DNA from: JBCCFK01 sp965262315
GTDB taxonomy: Bacteria; Actinomycetota; Acidimicrobiia; Acidimicrobiales; UBA8592
Direction: 5' to 3'
Assembly: GCA_965262315.1 (NCBI GenBank)
Contig: CBDHFJ010000111.1
Coordinates: forward strand, 1-59,364
Length of the DNA stretch: 59,364 nucleotides
The notes under the pieces are model-generated. The model ran no database searches and was not told the DNA's origin. It saw only the letters and a program-made list of their open reading frames with translations. The translations under genes were made by a program, and so were the position numbers. This document shows, piece after piece, positions 29,827-38,661 of this stretch. The first letter of the stretch is position 1. Every line of letters starts with the position of its first letter.

Positions 29827-29993
29827 ACCATTGCTTGTCGTTTGACAAGAAAGTTGCAGGCCACGACGATGCGGACACCGGCAGGTCGGCTGGAATACGG
29901 TCGTCCGCGGGGCGAGCGGGTCGCCACGTTCCCCAGTGTCGGTTCTCATCCGATCCGATGGGGCCTCGGTGCTGACCCCGAGACCGTCCGGGA

Positions 29994-32900
29994 TCACACC
30001 TCGGCCGGGACGGCCTCCGAGGCGTCGCCCCCGGCGGCCACGATGTCCCCGTCCACGTGGCGCCGGGCCGCGAGCACCGCGAACCCCGACAGGCCACCGA
30101 CCGCCAACACGGTGACCATGCCGGCGCCGAGGTGTCCGACCTCGTCGTCCCCACACTCGTAGTTCGCAATGCCGGGACGGTCGTCGTCGTCGGCGGTGTC
30201 GCCGAGCTTCACCCGACCGTCGATGCACTCGTAACGGTCCGCTCGGTCCTCCACCGCCTGGTCGTCCACGATCGCGACGGGAACGTCACGATCGACGAAG
30301 GTCACCTGGTCCGCGATGAACCCGATGGCCAGCGGCGTCAGCGCGCTCAGGAGCAGGCGACAGAACGAGTTGACCGAGAAGACCGACCCGCGAATGTGGG
30401 CCGGCGTCACCTCACTGATGATCGAGGCCAGGATCGGTCCCGCGGCCACGAGCCCGGCGGCCCCGAGCATGAGGAGCGGGAACTTCAACGACACCGGGGT
30501 CGGCCCGTAGGCCAGGATCAGCAGGGCCACGCCGACCTCGGCACCGATCATGGCGATCCACAGCTTCAGGTGTCGGAGCCGGGTCTCGTCGGGCGGCGCC
30601 ACCACCGCGTCCTCGTCGTCAACCGCATCGGCACCGCGTCGTCGCACCCGGTCGCGAGCGGCGTCGGCTGCGGCGTCGCGGAACCGGTGCCCCTCCGGCC
30701 AGATCGCAGCCAGGCGCTCCGGTCCGCGCGACGCGATCCAGGCGCCGAGCAACGCGCCGAAGAGCGCGGCGAAGCCGAAGAGGCCGGCCGCTTCCCCGGC
30801 GGTCAGGTCGTGGTGTCGGCGCAGGAACGTGGGCGCCCAGAAGGTGACGCCAACGGCGGGCCCGAAGCTCAGGGCCGACGCAGCGATGAGCCACGGCAGC
30901 GACTTGATCTGCTGCATGTGGCCGAGTGCGTCGCGCCACGTTGCCGCATCCTGCGTGGCGGCCTCGGTCGTCGCGTGCTGGTCGTCGAGCGCGTCCGATG
31001 CGCCCCGCTGCGGTTCGGGCAGCCGGGCGAGGAAGAAGATCAGCGCCGCGGCGGGTAGCGCACCGACGAGAAACGCCCACCGCCAACCCGCCTGATCGAT
31101 GACGATGCCGGCGGCCAACGATCCGAACGCACCACCCAGAATGGGCGCGACGAGGCGCCACGAGAAGGCCTTGTGTCGCAGCCGGGCCGGGTAGTAGTCG
31201 GCGAGCAACGACGACGATGCCGGGTCGTCCACCGTGGTCATCATGCCGAGCGCCACCCGCAGGATGAAGAGGTGCCCGAACGCCTGGATCGCACCCGTCG
31301 CGGCCGAGGTCAAGGCCCAGACCACCATCAGACCGGTCAGGAGTCGCGTCCGGTTGACGCGATCGGCGATGTAGCCGGCAGCAACCACGACCAACGCACC
31401 CGCGAGCACATCGGCGAACGGGATCAACCCCGCCTGGGTGTCGGAGAAGCCGAACTGGTCCTGGATGTCGTCCAGGGCGACCGGCAGGATGCCGCGTGCG
31501 ATGAAGTCCGCGGCGGCGATGCCGCCGATCACCAGGACCGGAATTCGGCCCGCCGGCCCCCAGGCCTCGAGCTCGGCGGGACGGTCGTGCCATCGCTCAC
31601 GCCATCGGGCGCGCCGGTCGGCGAGGCGCAACACACCTTCGCCGTTCGCCATCAACGCAGCCGCCAAGAGGCCGAATGCGCCGATCAGCGGGGTGTAGCG
31701 AACCAACGGGCTGCCGGCTTCGCTGCCGCTGATGGCGCCGAGCAGGCCACCGCTGACGAGGATGCCCCCGACGAACGCCCCGGGCACGGTGGTGATCCCG
31801 GCGATGTAGGCGAACGCCAGCAGCGACAGACCGCTGAACAGACCGAAGTTGCCGGCGGTCACCGCCGGCAGTTTGTAGGTGAACAGGACGCCGGCCAGGC
31901 CGGCCAGTCCAGACGCGATCGCGAACCCCAGCAGCTTGGAGCGCGGGACGTCGATGCCCATGGCCGCGGCCGCTCGCTCGTTGGCGCGTACGGCCAGGAA
32001 CCGACGACCGACGATGCCTCGGCGGAGGTTGGTGACGGCGAGTGCCGCGAGCGCGGCGAACGCCACGACGAGCACGGTGTAGCCGAGCGAGTCCGGCGTG
32101 CCGACGCGGAATCCGCCGTCGTCGGTGGCGATCTGTTGCGGCGCCCCGACATAGACGCCGAACCACTCGGGGATGGGGGCCGGGTTGTTCGAGATGGCGC
32201 CCGGCCCCATCAAGGACACGTTGGCCAGGAGGAGGTCTTCGATGGCGATGACTGCCGTGATCGAGATCACGGCGAGCTGAAAGCCGCGTACGCGGACCGC
32301 GGGAAGGCCGATGACGATGCCGACAATGACCACGATTGCGATCGCCAGCAGCGCAGCGAGCGGGTCGGGCAGGCCGGGACCACCGTTCACGAGTTGGTCG
32401 GTCGGACGGATCGCCGTGCCGTCGGCGCTCAGCCGGATCATCAGGAAGGCGGCCAGGCCGGCGAGGCTCCATTGGGCCAGGCTGATCTGGCCGAGGAAGC
32501 CGACCAGAACCACGAGCGACAGCATGAAGATCCCGGCGACCAGGGTCGTCGTCAGGCCGGTGTCGATCTGCCATCCGCCGACGAGGACCAGGAACGCCAC
32601 GATGGCGAGCCCGATCGCCAGCATGCGCCTGGGGTCCTGGGGCACCGGAGCGCGGGGCTCCCCCCGTACGACTCGGCTGCCTCGCACCGGGAGCCGGTCA
32701 CCGCGCCAGAACAGAATGATCGTCACGATCAGGAGCGGGACGACCTGACGCACGCCGCCCGCCGGCGCCCAGTCCGGCCACCAGTCGCGGCCAGCCATCC
32801 AGACACCACCGGACTGGATCATGGCGATACCGAGGCCGCCCAGCGCCGCACCGGTGATCGACGTCAGGTTGCCCACGAGCGCGGCGCCGAGCGCCGGCAC

Positions 32901-33698
32901 GACCAGCAGCGTCATGTTGGCCGGCTGGGTGAAGGGTACGTAGATCATGCCGACGATGCCCGCCAGCACCGCCGAGATCACCCAGGTCGTCCCGGCGATC
33001 GCGTCGGCCGAGTACCCGAGCAGCGCCATGCCGCGCTCGTTCTCGTCGACCGCTCGGGCCGCGAGCCCGAAGCGGCTGAAGCGCACCAACGACCAGATCA
33101 CGATGACGACGATCGTGCCCGCGGCCAGAAGCCACAGGTTGCCCTGCGGGAACGTGTTGCCGAGGCCGAGGAAGTTCTCGATCGGGTCCTGATCCCGGTT
33201 GAACACACCCCAGCCCGGATCCCGCCGCGCCGTGGTGCCGAAGTGCACGAACGCGATCGCCTGGAGGTAGATCATGATGCCGACCGACCCGATGACCTTG
33301 CTCAGGGGCGAGGCATCACGGAGGGGGCGGAAGACCAGGAAGTGGGCCATCACACCGATCAGCGCCGCCATCCCCAACCCGACGATCACGGCGAACGTCG
33401 TACCGAGGGGCGCGTCGCCGAGGGTGATCCGCACCGGCAGGTTGTTGAGCCGCAAGGCACGGAGCCAGCCCCACTCGGGGATGATGTCCACCCAGGGCAG
33501 GTAGATGTCGCCCGAGCCACCCAGGCCTGGGTCGAGCCGGATCTGGTTGAACGTCAGACCGACGTACATCGCGATCGCGCCGTGCGAGAAGTTGATGACG
33601 CCAGAGCCGCGATAGGCAATGACCAACCCGACGGCGAGGATCGCGAAGACCGCCCCGCCACCGATGCCAAGCAGCATCGCGAAGATGAAGTCAGTCAC
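29994..33698 (-). CDS. LivH-LivM-MFS fusion transporter
   Basis: 1234 residues in one unbroken frame from GTG 33698. About 1-345 is a LivH-type permease (GVINFSHGAIAMYVG, ENERGMALLGYSADAIAGTTW). About 360-690 is a LivM-type permease (GFLGQISLAQWSLAGLAAFL, NERAAAAMGIDVPRSKLLGFA). About 714-1234 is a major facilitator (GLIPFADVLAGALVVVAAGY, IADRVNRTRLLTGLMVVWAL) resembling Spns-type exporters, with an acidic Cys-containing loop before the last helix. LivH and LivM normally form the ABC channel for branched-chain amino acids with LivF/G and a binding protein, none of which is in view. Its substrate and ATPase partners are unknown. Confidence 0.88.
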   Translation of the reverse strand: MTDFIFAMLLGIGGGAVFAILAVGLVIAYRGSGVINFSHGAIAMYVGLTFNQIRLDPGLGGSGDIYLPWVDIIPEWGWLRALRLNNLPVRITLGDAPLGTTFAVIVGLGMAALIGVMAHFLVFRPLRDASPLSKVIGSVGIMIYLQAIAFVHFGTTARRDPGWGVFNRDQDPIENFLGLGNTFPQGNLWLLAAGTIVVIVIWSLVRFSRFGLAARAVDENERGMALLGYSADAIAGTTWVISAVLAGIVGMIYVPFTQPANMTLLVVPALGAALVGNLTSITGAALGGLGIAMIQSGGVWMAGRDWWPDWAPAGGVRQVVPLLIVTIILFWRGDRLPVRGSRVVRGEPRAPVPQDPRRMLAIGLAIVAFLVLVGGWQIDTGLTTTLVAGIFMLSLVVLVGFLGQISLAQWSLAGLAAFLMIRLSADGTAIRPTDQLVNGGPGLPDPLAALLAIAIVVIVGIVIGLPAVRVRGFQLAVISITAVIAIEDLLLANVSLMGPGAISNNPAPIPEWFGVYVGAPQQIATDDGGFRVGTPDSLGYTVLVVAFAALAALAVTNLRRGIVGRRFLAVRANERAAAAMGIDVPRSKLLGFAIASGLAGLAGVLFTYKLPAVTAGNFGLFSGLSLLAFAYIAGITTVPGAFVGGILVSGGLLGAISGSEAGSPLVRYTPLIGAFGLLAAALMANGEGVLRLADRRARWRERWHDRPAELEAWGPAGRIPVLVIGGIAAADFIARGILPVALDDIQDQFGFSDTQAGLIPFADVLAGALVVVAAGYIADRVNRTRLLTGLMVVWALTSAATGAIQAFGHLFILRVALGMMTTVDDPASSSLLADYYPARLRHKAFSWRLVAPILGGAFGSLAAGIVIDQAGWRWAFLVGALPAAALIFFLARLPEPQRGASDALDDQHATTEAATQDAATWRDALGHMQQIKSLPWLIAASALSFGPAVGVTFWAPTFLRRHHDLTAGEAAGLFGFAALFGALLGAWIASRGPERLAAIWPEGHRFRDAAADAARDRVRRRGADAVDDEDAVVAPPDETRLRHLKLWIAMIGAEVGVALLILAYGPTPVSLKFPLLMLGAAGLVAAGPILASIISEVTPAHIRGSVFSVNSFCRLLLSALTPLAIGFIADQVTFVDRDVPVAIVDDQAVEDRADRYECIDGRVKLGDTADDDDRPGIANYECGDDEVGHLGAGMVTVLAVGGLSGFAVLAARRHVDGDIVAAGGDASEAVPAEV

Positions 33699-33789
33699 GA
33701 GCTCCCGCTGCCCCCTCGGTGAAATCAGGACGATAGAGTCCGGCGCCGGGTGAGGAGAAGTCGGATCGAAGCGCCGCACGCCGGCACCG

Positions 33790-34644
33790 ATGAATACTGC
33801 ACCGATGACACACCTGCGATGGAACGTCGGCGACGTGGAGGTCACCCGGGTCGAGGAGGCCGTGACGCGGGTGCCCGCGACGGCCCTGATGCCGGACTTC
33901 ACGAGCGAGCACCTCGACCCGCACCGCGAGTGGGCGGAGCGGTTCTTCGGGCCCGACGACGAGCTGCTCCTGTCCGTGCACTCCTTCGTCGTGCGATCGG
34001 GTGACGTCACGATCGTCGTCGACACCTGCGTCGGGACCGAGCCCGAGCGGCCACTCCCGGGTGACGCCACGTTCCCCGACCGCCTCGGCGACGCCGTCGC
34101 CGGCGGGCTCGACGGTGTCGACGTGGTGTTGTGCACGCACCTGCACTTCGATCACGTCGGCTGGAACCTGCGCACGGTCGACGACGCGCGGGTGCCGACC
34201 TTCCCCAATGCCCGGTACCTGTTCGCCCGGGCCGAGATGGCGCACCTCGAGGTCGACGACCACATGGGGGTCCGGGCACCCTCGGTGCAGCCGCTGCTCG
34301 ACGCCGGACTGGTCGATCTGGTCGACACCGACCACCGGATCACCCCGGAGGTCCGGCTCCTGCCGACTCCGGGACACACGCCAGGGCACGTGTCGGTGAT
34401 GATCGAGTCCGGCGGGAACGTCGCGCTCATCACCGGGGACATGGCCCACAGCCCGCTCCAGTTCGCCATCCCGGAGCTCGCCGCGACGGCATTCGACTGG
34501 GACCCCGCGCAGTCGAGCGAGACGCGGCGGACCATCGTCGCGGCCCACGCGAACGCACCCACGACCGTGCTCGGGACCCACTTCGCTCCGCCCACCGCCG
34601 GGCGCATACGACGCGATGGCGATCGCATATGGTTCGAGACGTGA
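33790..34644 (+). CDS. Metallo-beta-lactamase-fold hydrolase
   Basis: 284 residues. The metal-binding motif HLHFDH is at 117-122, with further ligands in PTPGHTPGHVSVMIE and TGDMAHS and a C-terminal His in TVLGTHFAPP. This is the beta-lactamase-like hydrolase fold seen in lactonases and other esterases. Its stop overlaps the start of the CoxM gene by four bases (GTGA), so it leads the Cox-type operon. Opening of a lactone or ester intermediate fits the context but is inferred. Confidence 0.88.
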   Translation: MNTAPMTHLRWNVGDVEVTRVEEAVTRVPATALMPDFTSEHLDPHREWAERFFGPDDELLLSVHSFVVRSGDVTIVVDTCVGTEPERPLPGDATFPDRLGDAVAGGLDGVDVVLCTHLHFDHVGWNLRTVDDARVPTFPNARYLFARAEMAHLEVDDHMGVRAPSVQPLLDAGLVDLVDTDHRITPEVRLLPTPGHTPGHVSVMIESGGNVALITGDMAHSPLQFAIPELAATAFDWDPAQSSETRRTIVAAHANAPTTVLGTHFAPPTAGRIRRDGDRIWFET

Positions 34645-35513
34645 AGAATCCACCGTTCGTCTACCACCGGCCGACGAGCCTCGACGAGGCCCTGGCGATC
34701 CTGGCCGAGCACGGCGACGACGCCAAGGTCCTCGCCGGCGGGCAGAGTCTGCTGCCCACCATGGCACTGCGCCTCGGCCCACCCGAACAGCTCGTCGACA
34801 TCGGGCGAGTGCCCGGCCTCGACACGATCGACGTCACGGGTGGCGCCGTCACCATCGGCGCACTCGTGCGCCATGCGACGGCCGAGGGGTCCCCCGATGT
34901 CATCGACAACGCGCCGCTGATCGCCCAGGCCATGCCGTTGGTGGGTCACCGGGCGATCCGCAACCGGGGCACGGTCGTCGGCAGCATCGCCCACGCCGAC
35001 CCGGCGGCCGAGATGCCGGCGGTCGTCCTGGCCACGGGCGCGACCATGGTGGCGAGTTCGAGGGCCGGCAGCCGCGAGATCAGCGCCGACGAGTTCTTCG
35101 AGGGCTATCTGACCACGACGCTCAGGCCCGACGAACTGCTCACTGCTGTTCGGTTCCCGGCCTGGAGTCCCAGCTCGGCAGGTGCCGTGGTGGAAGTGAG
35201 CCGTCGCCACGGCGACTACGCCATGGTCGGTCTGGCCTGCCGCATCGACATCGAAGGCGGAACCATCAGCGACGCAGCCCTGGCCTTCTTCGGGGTGGGG
35301 GCGACGCCTGTGCGATGCGGGCCGGGGGAGGCCGCACTGGTCGGCCAGCCCCCGGGAGAGGCGGCGTTCGCCGCCGCTGCCGCCGCCGTGTCCGAGGCGC
35401 TCGAGCCCACGGCCGACGTCCACGCCAGCGCCAACTACCGCAAGCACGTGGCCGGCGTGCTCACCCGCAAGGGACTGAGTGCCGCCGCCGAGAAGAAGGG
35501 GGCCCTGGTATGA
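34641..35513 (+). CDS. Cox-type molybdenum hydroxylase, FAD subunit (CoxM-like)
   Basis: 290 residues from GTG 34641 (GTGA overlap with the upstream stop); ATG 34629 is an alternative. FAD-binding motifs are VLAGGQSLLP at 30-39 and NRGTVVGSIAHADPAAEMPA, followed by the CO-dehydrogenase flavoprotein C-terminal domain. It passes electrons between the Fe-S subunit and the acceptor. ATGA overlap with the next gene fixes co-translation with CoxS. Confidence 0.93.
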   Translation: MKNPPFVYHRPTSLDEALAILAEHGDDAKVLAGGQSLLPTMALRLGPPEQLVDIGRVPGLDTIDVTGGAVTIGALVRHATAEGSPDVIDNAPLIAQAMPLVGHRAIRNRGTVVGSIAHADPAAEMPAVVLATGATMVASSRAGSREISADEFFEGYLTTTLRPDELLTAVRFPAWSPSSAGAVVEVSRRHGDYAMVGLACRIDIEGGTISDAALAFFGVGATPVRCGPGEAALVGQPPGEAAFAAAAAAVSEALEPTADVHASANYRKHVAGVLTRKGLSAAAEKKGALV

Positions 35514-36025
35514 GGGTCGAGCCGCACGAGACCACGGGCGTGGCATTCACGCTCAACGGCGAGGCCTTCAACGCCGATGTCGAACCCCGCCGCACCCTGA
35601 GCGACGTGATCCGCGAGGACGCCGAGCTGACCGGCACCCACCTGGGCTGCGAGCACGGCGTGTGCGGCGCATGCACCGTCCTCGTCGACGGTCAGCCCGC
35701 CCGCTCCTGCCTGATGCTGGCGGTGCAGGCGGACGGGGCCGCCATCACCACCATCGAGGGGCTGGCCGCTCCCGACGGCACGCTCCACCCCGTGCAGCAG
35801 GCGATGCACGACGCCCACGGCTTCCAGTGCGCGTTCTGCTCGCCCGGCTTCCTGATGTCGACCGTGGCCCTGCTCGCCGAGAACCCGTCGCCCACGCGTG
35901 ACGAGATCAGGGAAGAGCTCAGCGGCAACCTGTGTCGCTGCACCGGCTACGAGACCATCCTCAACGGCGTCGAGACGGCCGTGCGATTGATCGGCGGCGA
36001 TTCGAAGGAGGCCACCGATGGCTGA
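35510..36025 (+). CDS. Cox-type molybdenum hydroxylase, [2Fe-2S] subunit (CoxS-like)
   Basis: 171 residues. The plant-type cluster uses C47, C52, C55 and C67 (GCEHGVCGACTVLVDGQPARSC), and the second cluster C107, C110, C142 and C144 (FQCAFCSPGF; GNLCRCTGYE). This is the standard two-cluster small subunit of xanthine-oxidase-family enzymes. It overlaps CoxL by eight bases (ATGGCTGA). Confidence 0.95.
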   Translation: MRVEPHETTGVAFTLNGEAFNADVEPRRTLSDVIREDAELTGTHLGCEHGVCGACTVLVDGQPARSCLMLAVQADGAAITTIEGLAAPDGTLHPVQQAMHDAHGFQCAFCSPGFLMSTVALLAENPSPTRDEIREELSGNLCRCTGYETILNGVETAVRLIGGDSKEATDG

Positions 36026-38585
36026 CGTCCAGACTTCCGGGCTCGGCTTCGTCGGCCAGAGCGTCAAGCGCGTCGAGGACGACCGGCTCCTGCGCGGCCA
36101 GGGCAGGTACGTCGCCGACGTGACACCGCCGGGCACCCTTCATGCCGCGTTCGTGCGCAGCCCGTTGGCCCATGCGCGGATCCGCAGCATCGATGTCAGC
36201 GAGGCGCGCCGAGCGCGCGGCGTCCGGGCCGTCTTCACGGGCGAGGACATGGAGGCCCTGACGCACCCGTTCCCACCGTTCCTGATGCTGCCCAACATGT
36301 ACACCCCGCTCTACTACGCGCTCAGCGCCGACAAGGTGCGCCACCAGGGCGACCCGGTGGCACTCGTGATCGCTGAGTCTCGCTACCTGGCCGAAGATGC
36401 CGCCGAGCTCGTCGACGTCGACTACGAGCCGCTCGAGCCGGTGGCCTCCATCGCCCAGGCGCTCCGGTCGGGTCGCGAGCAACTGTGGGAGAAGGCGAAG
36501 GGCAACGTGCTCTTCGACCACACCCACGACTACGGCGACATCGACGCGGTCTTCGCCGCCGCCGACCGCGTGGTCACCGAGCGGTTCTCCTGCCACCGTC
36601 AGTCCCATCAGCCGATGGAGACCCGAGGCACGCTGGTCGAGGTCGACCCCGAGACCGGTCACCTCACGGTTCGCAGCGCCACCCAGACCAGCCACTTCCT
36701 GCGCTGGGTCCTCGCCGCCCTCACCCAGAAGGAGTCGGTGGTGGACTCGATCAAGGGGGTGATCAACCAGAAGGAGCGACGAGCCGCCTTCGGTGCCGCG
36801 GTGAAGGACTTCATGGCCAAGAACAAGGACGAGTTCGCGAAGCAGGACAACACCGGCACCAAGGACCAGATGAAGGCCGACCGCTCCACCATGGTGCACA
36901 TGCAGCGCATCGGGTTGGGGTTGCTCGGGGCCGACGACTACCCCACCGTCGTCGCCGACGACATCGGCGGCGGATTCGGTGCGAAGGGGTCGATCGCCCG
37001 AGAGGACGTGGCGATCGCCGCCGCCGCCATCGAGCTGGGCACGTCGGTGAAATGGATCGAGGACCGGGTCGAGAACCTGACCGATGGAGGTCAAGCCCGT
37101 GAGGAAGACGTCACCGTCTCGGTGGCGCTCGACAACGACGGGAAGTTCCGCGGCCTCAAGGTCGACCTGATCATGGATCAGGGCGCCTACACGGGCTTCC
37201 CGGTGGGCCCCGGGTTCTTCACCCAGATCATGCGGGTCATGTTCCCGGGCACCTATCGGTGGGAAGCGTTCCAGCAGCGCTCTCGGATCGTCGCCACCAA
37301 CAAGGGCAAGTACGTCGCCTACCGCGGCCCCTGGGCGAACGAGACCTGGGTCCGCGAACGCATCATCGACGTCGCTGCGCGCGCGTTGGGCATGACCCCG
37401 ACCGAGCTCCGCGCCAGGAACATGATGGGCGAGGGCGACATGGACGAGGCCATGATCACCGGCCCCACACTCGATGTGACCATGTCGACGAGGCGGACGT
37501 TCGAGAAGGCGGTCGAGATCATGGACCCGGCAGCCTTCGAGCAGGAGCGTCTGGCGGCGGCAGCCGAGGGCCGCTACCTCGGCCTCGGGTTCGCGGCCTA
37601 CCACGAGGCTGCGCCCGGTCCTCCCGACTACAGCGAAGCGATCAACCCGGGCTCGGGGTTCCTGCTCAGCGAGACCGCCCGCACCGTCGTCGAGGCCGAT
37701 GGTTCGATCAAGGTGATCACGTCGCAGATGCCCCACGGCCAGAGCCACGAGACCACCTACGCTCAGGTCGCGGCGACCGAGCTCGGCGTGAGCGTCGAGG
37801 ACATCGAGGTGGTCTTCGGCAACACGTCCAGGACGCCATTCAGCTTCCTCGGCACGGGCGGCAGCCGCGGCGGTCCGATGGGTGGCGGCGCGGTCCGAGG
37901 TTCGTCACGAGAGGTCCGGGACAAGGTGGTCGACCACGCGGCGATGATGCTCGAGGCATCGCCGGAGGACATCGAGATCGTCGACGGCAACATCCACGTC
38001 GCCGGGGTGCCGGCCCGCGGCCTGACCTACGCCGAGGTCGCACGCGATGCGGCTGGCGCCGATGCTGCCGACGACGACGAGGCCATCGAAGCCCGATGCG
38101 ACTACGAGGGCGCGGGCGACGGCGGCTGGAGCTGCGCCACCCACGCCTGCATCGTCGAGGTCGACATCGACACCGGCATGGTGTCGATCCCCCGCTACGT
38201 GGTGGTGGAGGACTGCGGTCCGGTCATCAACCCGGCCATCGTCGACGGCCAGGTCCGTGGCGGCGTGGCCCAGGGCGTCGGCGCGGTGCTGTACGAGAGC
38301 AGCCACTACGACGACGATGCCAACCTCCAGGCCACGACCTACATGGACTACCTGATCCCCACGGCGATGGAGATCCCCCACGTGGAGATCCACCACATGG
38401 AGACGCTTTCGCCAGGTCGGGAGAACGACTTCCGTGGAGTGGGCGAGGGCGGCATGATCGGCGCGCCGGCTGCGCTGACCAACGCCATCGAGGACGCCCT
38501 GCGACCGTTCAACGCGCGGGTGACCGACCAGTACCTCCCGCCGACGAAGATCCTGGAGCTGGCCGGCGTCATCGAGCCCGACTGA
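36018..38585 (+). CDS. Cox-type molybdenum hydroxylase, molybdopterin subunit with lysine-rich insertion
   Basis: 855 residues, longer than the usual 770-800. The N-terminal aldehyde-oxidase hammerhead domain starts SVKRVEDDRLLRGQGRYVAD; molybdopterin motifs include GGGFGAKGS (318-325) and GVGEGGMIGAPAA near the end, with the catalytic Glu. Where the CO dehydrogenase signature AYRCSFR would be, it has AYRGPWAN (434-441), so it is not a form I CO dehydrogenase. About 60 extra, lysine-rich residues (about 230-290) precede GGGFGAKG. A hydroxylase for an aldehyde, purine-like or aromatic substrate is likely. Confidence 0.9.
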   Translation: MADVQTSGLGFVGQSVKRVEDDRLLRGQGRYVADVTPPGTLHAAFVRSPLAHARIRSIDVSEARRARGVRAVFTGEDMEALTHPFPPFLMLPNMYTPLYYALSADKVRHQGDPVALVIAESRYLAEDAAELVDVDYEPLEPVASIAQALRSGREQLWEKAKGNVLFDHTHDYGDIDAVFAAADRVVTERFSCHRQSHQPMETRGTLVEVDPETGHLTVRSATQTSHFLRWVLAALTQKESVVDSIKGVINQKERRAAFGAAVKDFMAKNKDEFAKQDNTGTKDQMKADRSTMVHMQRIGLGLLGADDYPTVVADDIGGGFGAKGSIAREDVAIAAAAIELGTSVKWIEDRVENLTDGGQAREEDVTVSVALDNDGKFRGLKVDLIMDQGAYTGFPVGPGFFTQIMRVMFPGTYRWEAFQQRSRIVATNKGKYVAYRGPWANETWVRERIIDVAARALGMTPTELRARNMMGEGDMDEAMITGPTLDVTMSTRRTFEKAVEIMDPAAFEQERLAAAAEGRYLGLGFAAYHEAAPGPPDYSEAINPGSGFLLSETARTVVEADGSIKVITSQMPHGQSHETTYAQVAATELGVSVEDIEVVFGNTSRTPFSFLGTGGSRGGPMGGGAVRGSSREVRDKVVDHAAMMLEASPEDIEIVDGNIHVAGVPARGLTYAEVARDAAGADAADDDEAIEARCDYEGAGDGGWSCATHACIVEVDIDTGMVSIPRYVVVEDCGPVINPAIVDGQVRGGVAQGVGAVLYESSHYDDDANLQATTYMDYLIPTAMEIPHVEIHHMETLSPGRENDFRGVGEGGMIGAPAALTNAIEDALRPFNARVTDQYLPPTKILELAGVIEPD

Positions 38586-38661
38586 CCCCTCCCGACGCGC
38601 CGCGATATGCGCGAGGACTAGGCTCACATATCGACCGATCAATTTCTCCGGGGAGGCGTCC

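Noticed and set aside
31173..33722. 849-residue forward open frame
   Set aside because: It is antisense to the LivH-LivM-MFS gene; composition is Arg/Gly/Asp/His/Glu-rich shadow coding, whereas the reverse frame shows clear transporter motifs.
35961..37748. 595-residue reverse open frame
   Set aside because: It lies opposite the CoxL-like gene, which has conserved molybdopterin motifs; the reverse frame shows none.
36018..38585. True aerobic CO dehydrogenase (form I CoxL)
   Set aside because: The diagnostic AYRCSFR loop is absent and replaced by AYRGPWAN.
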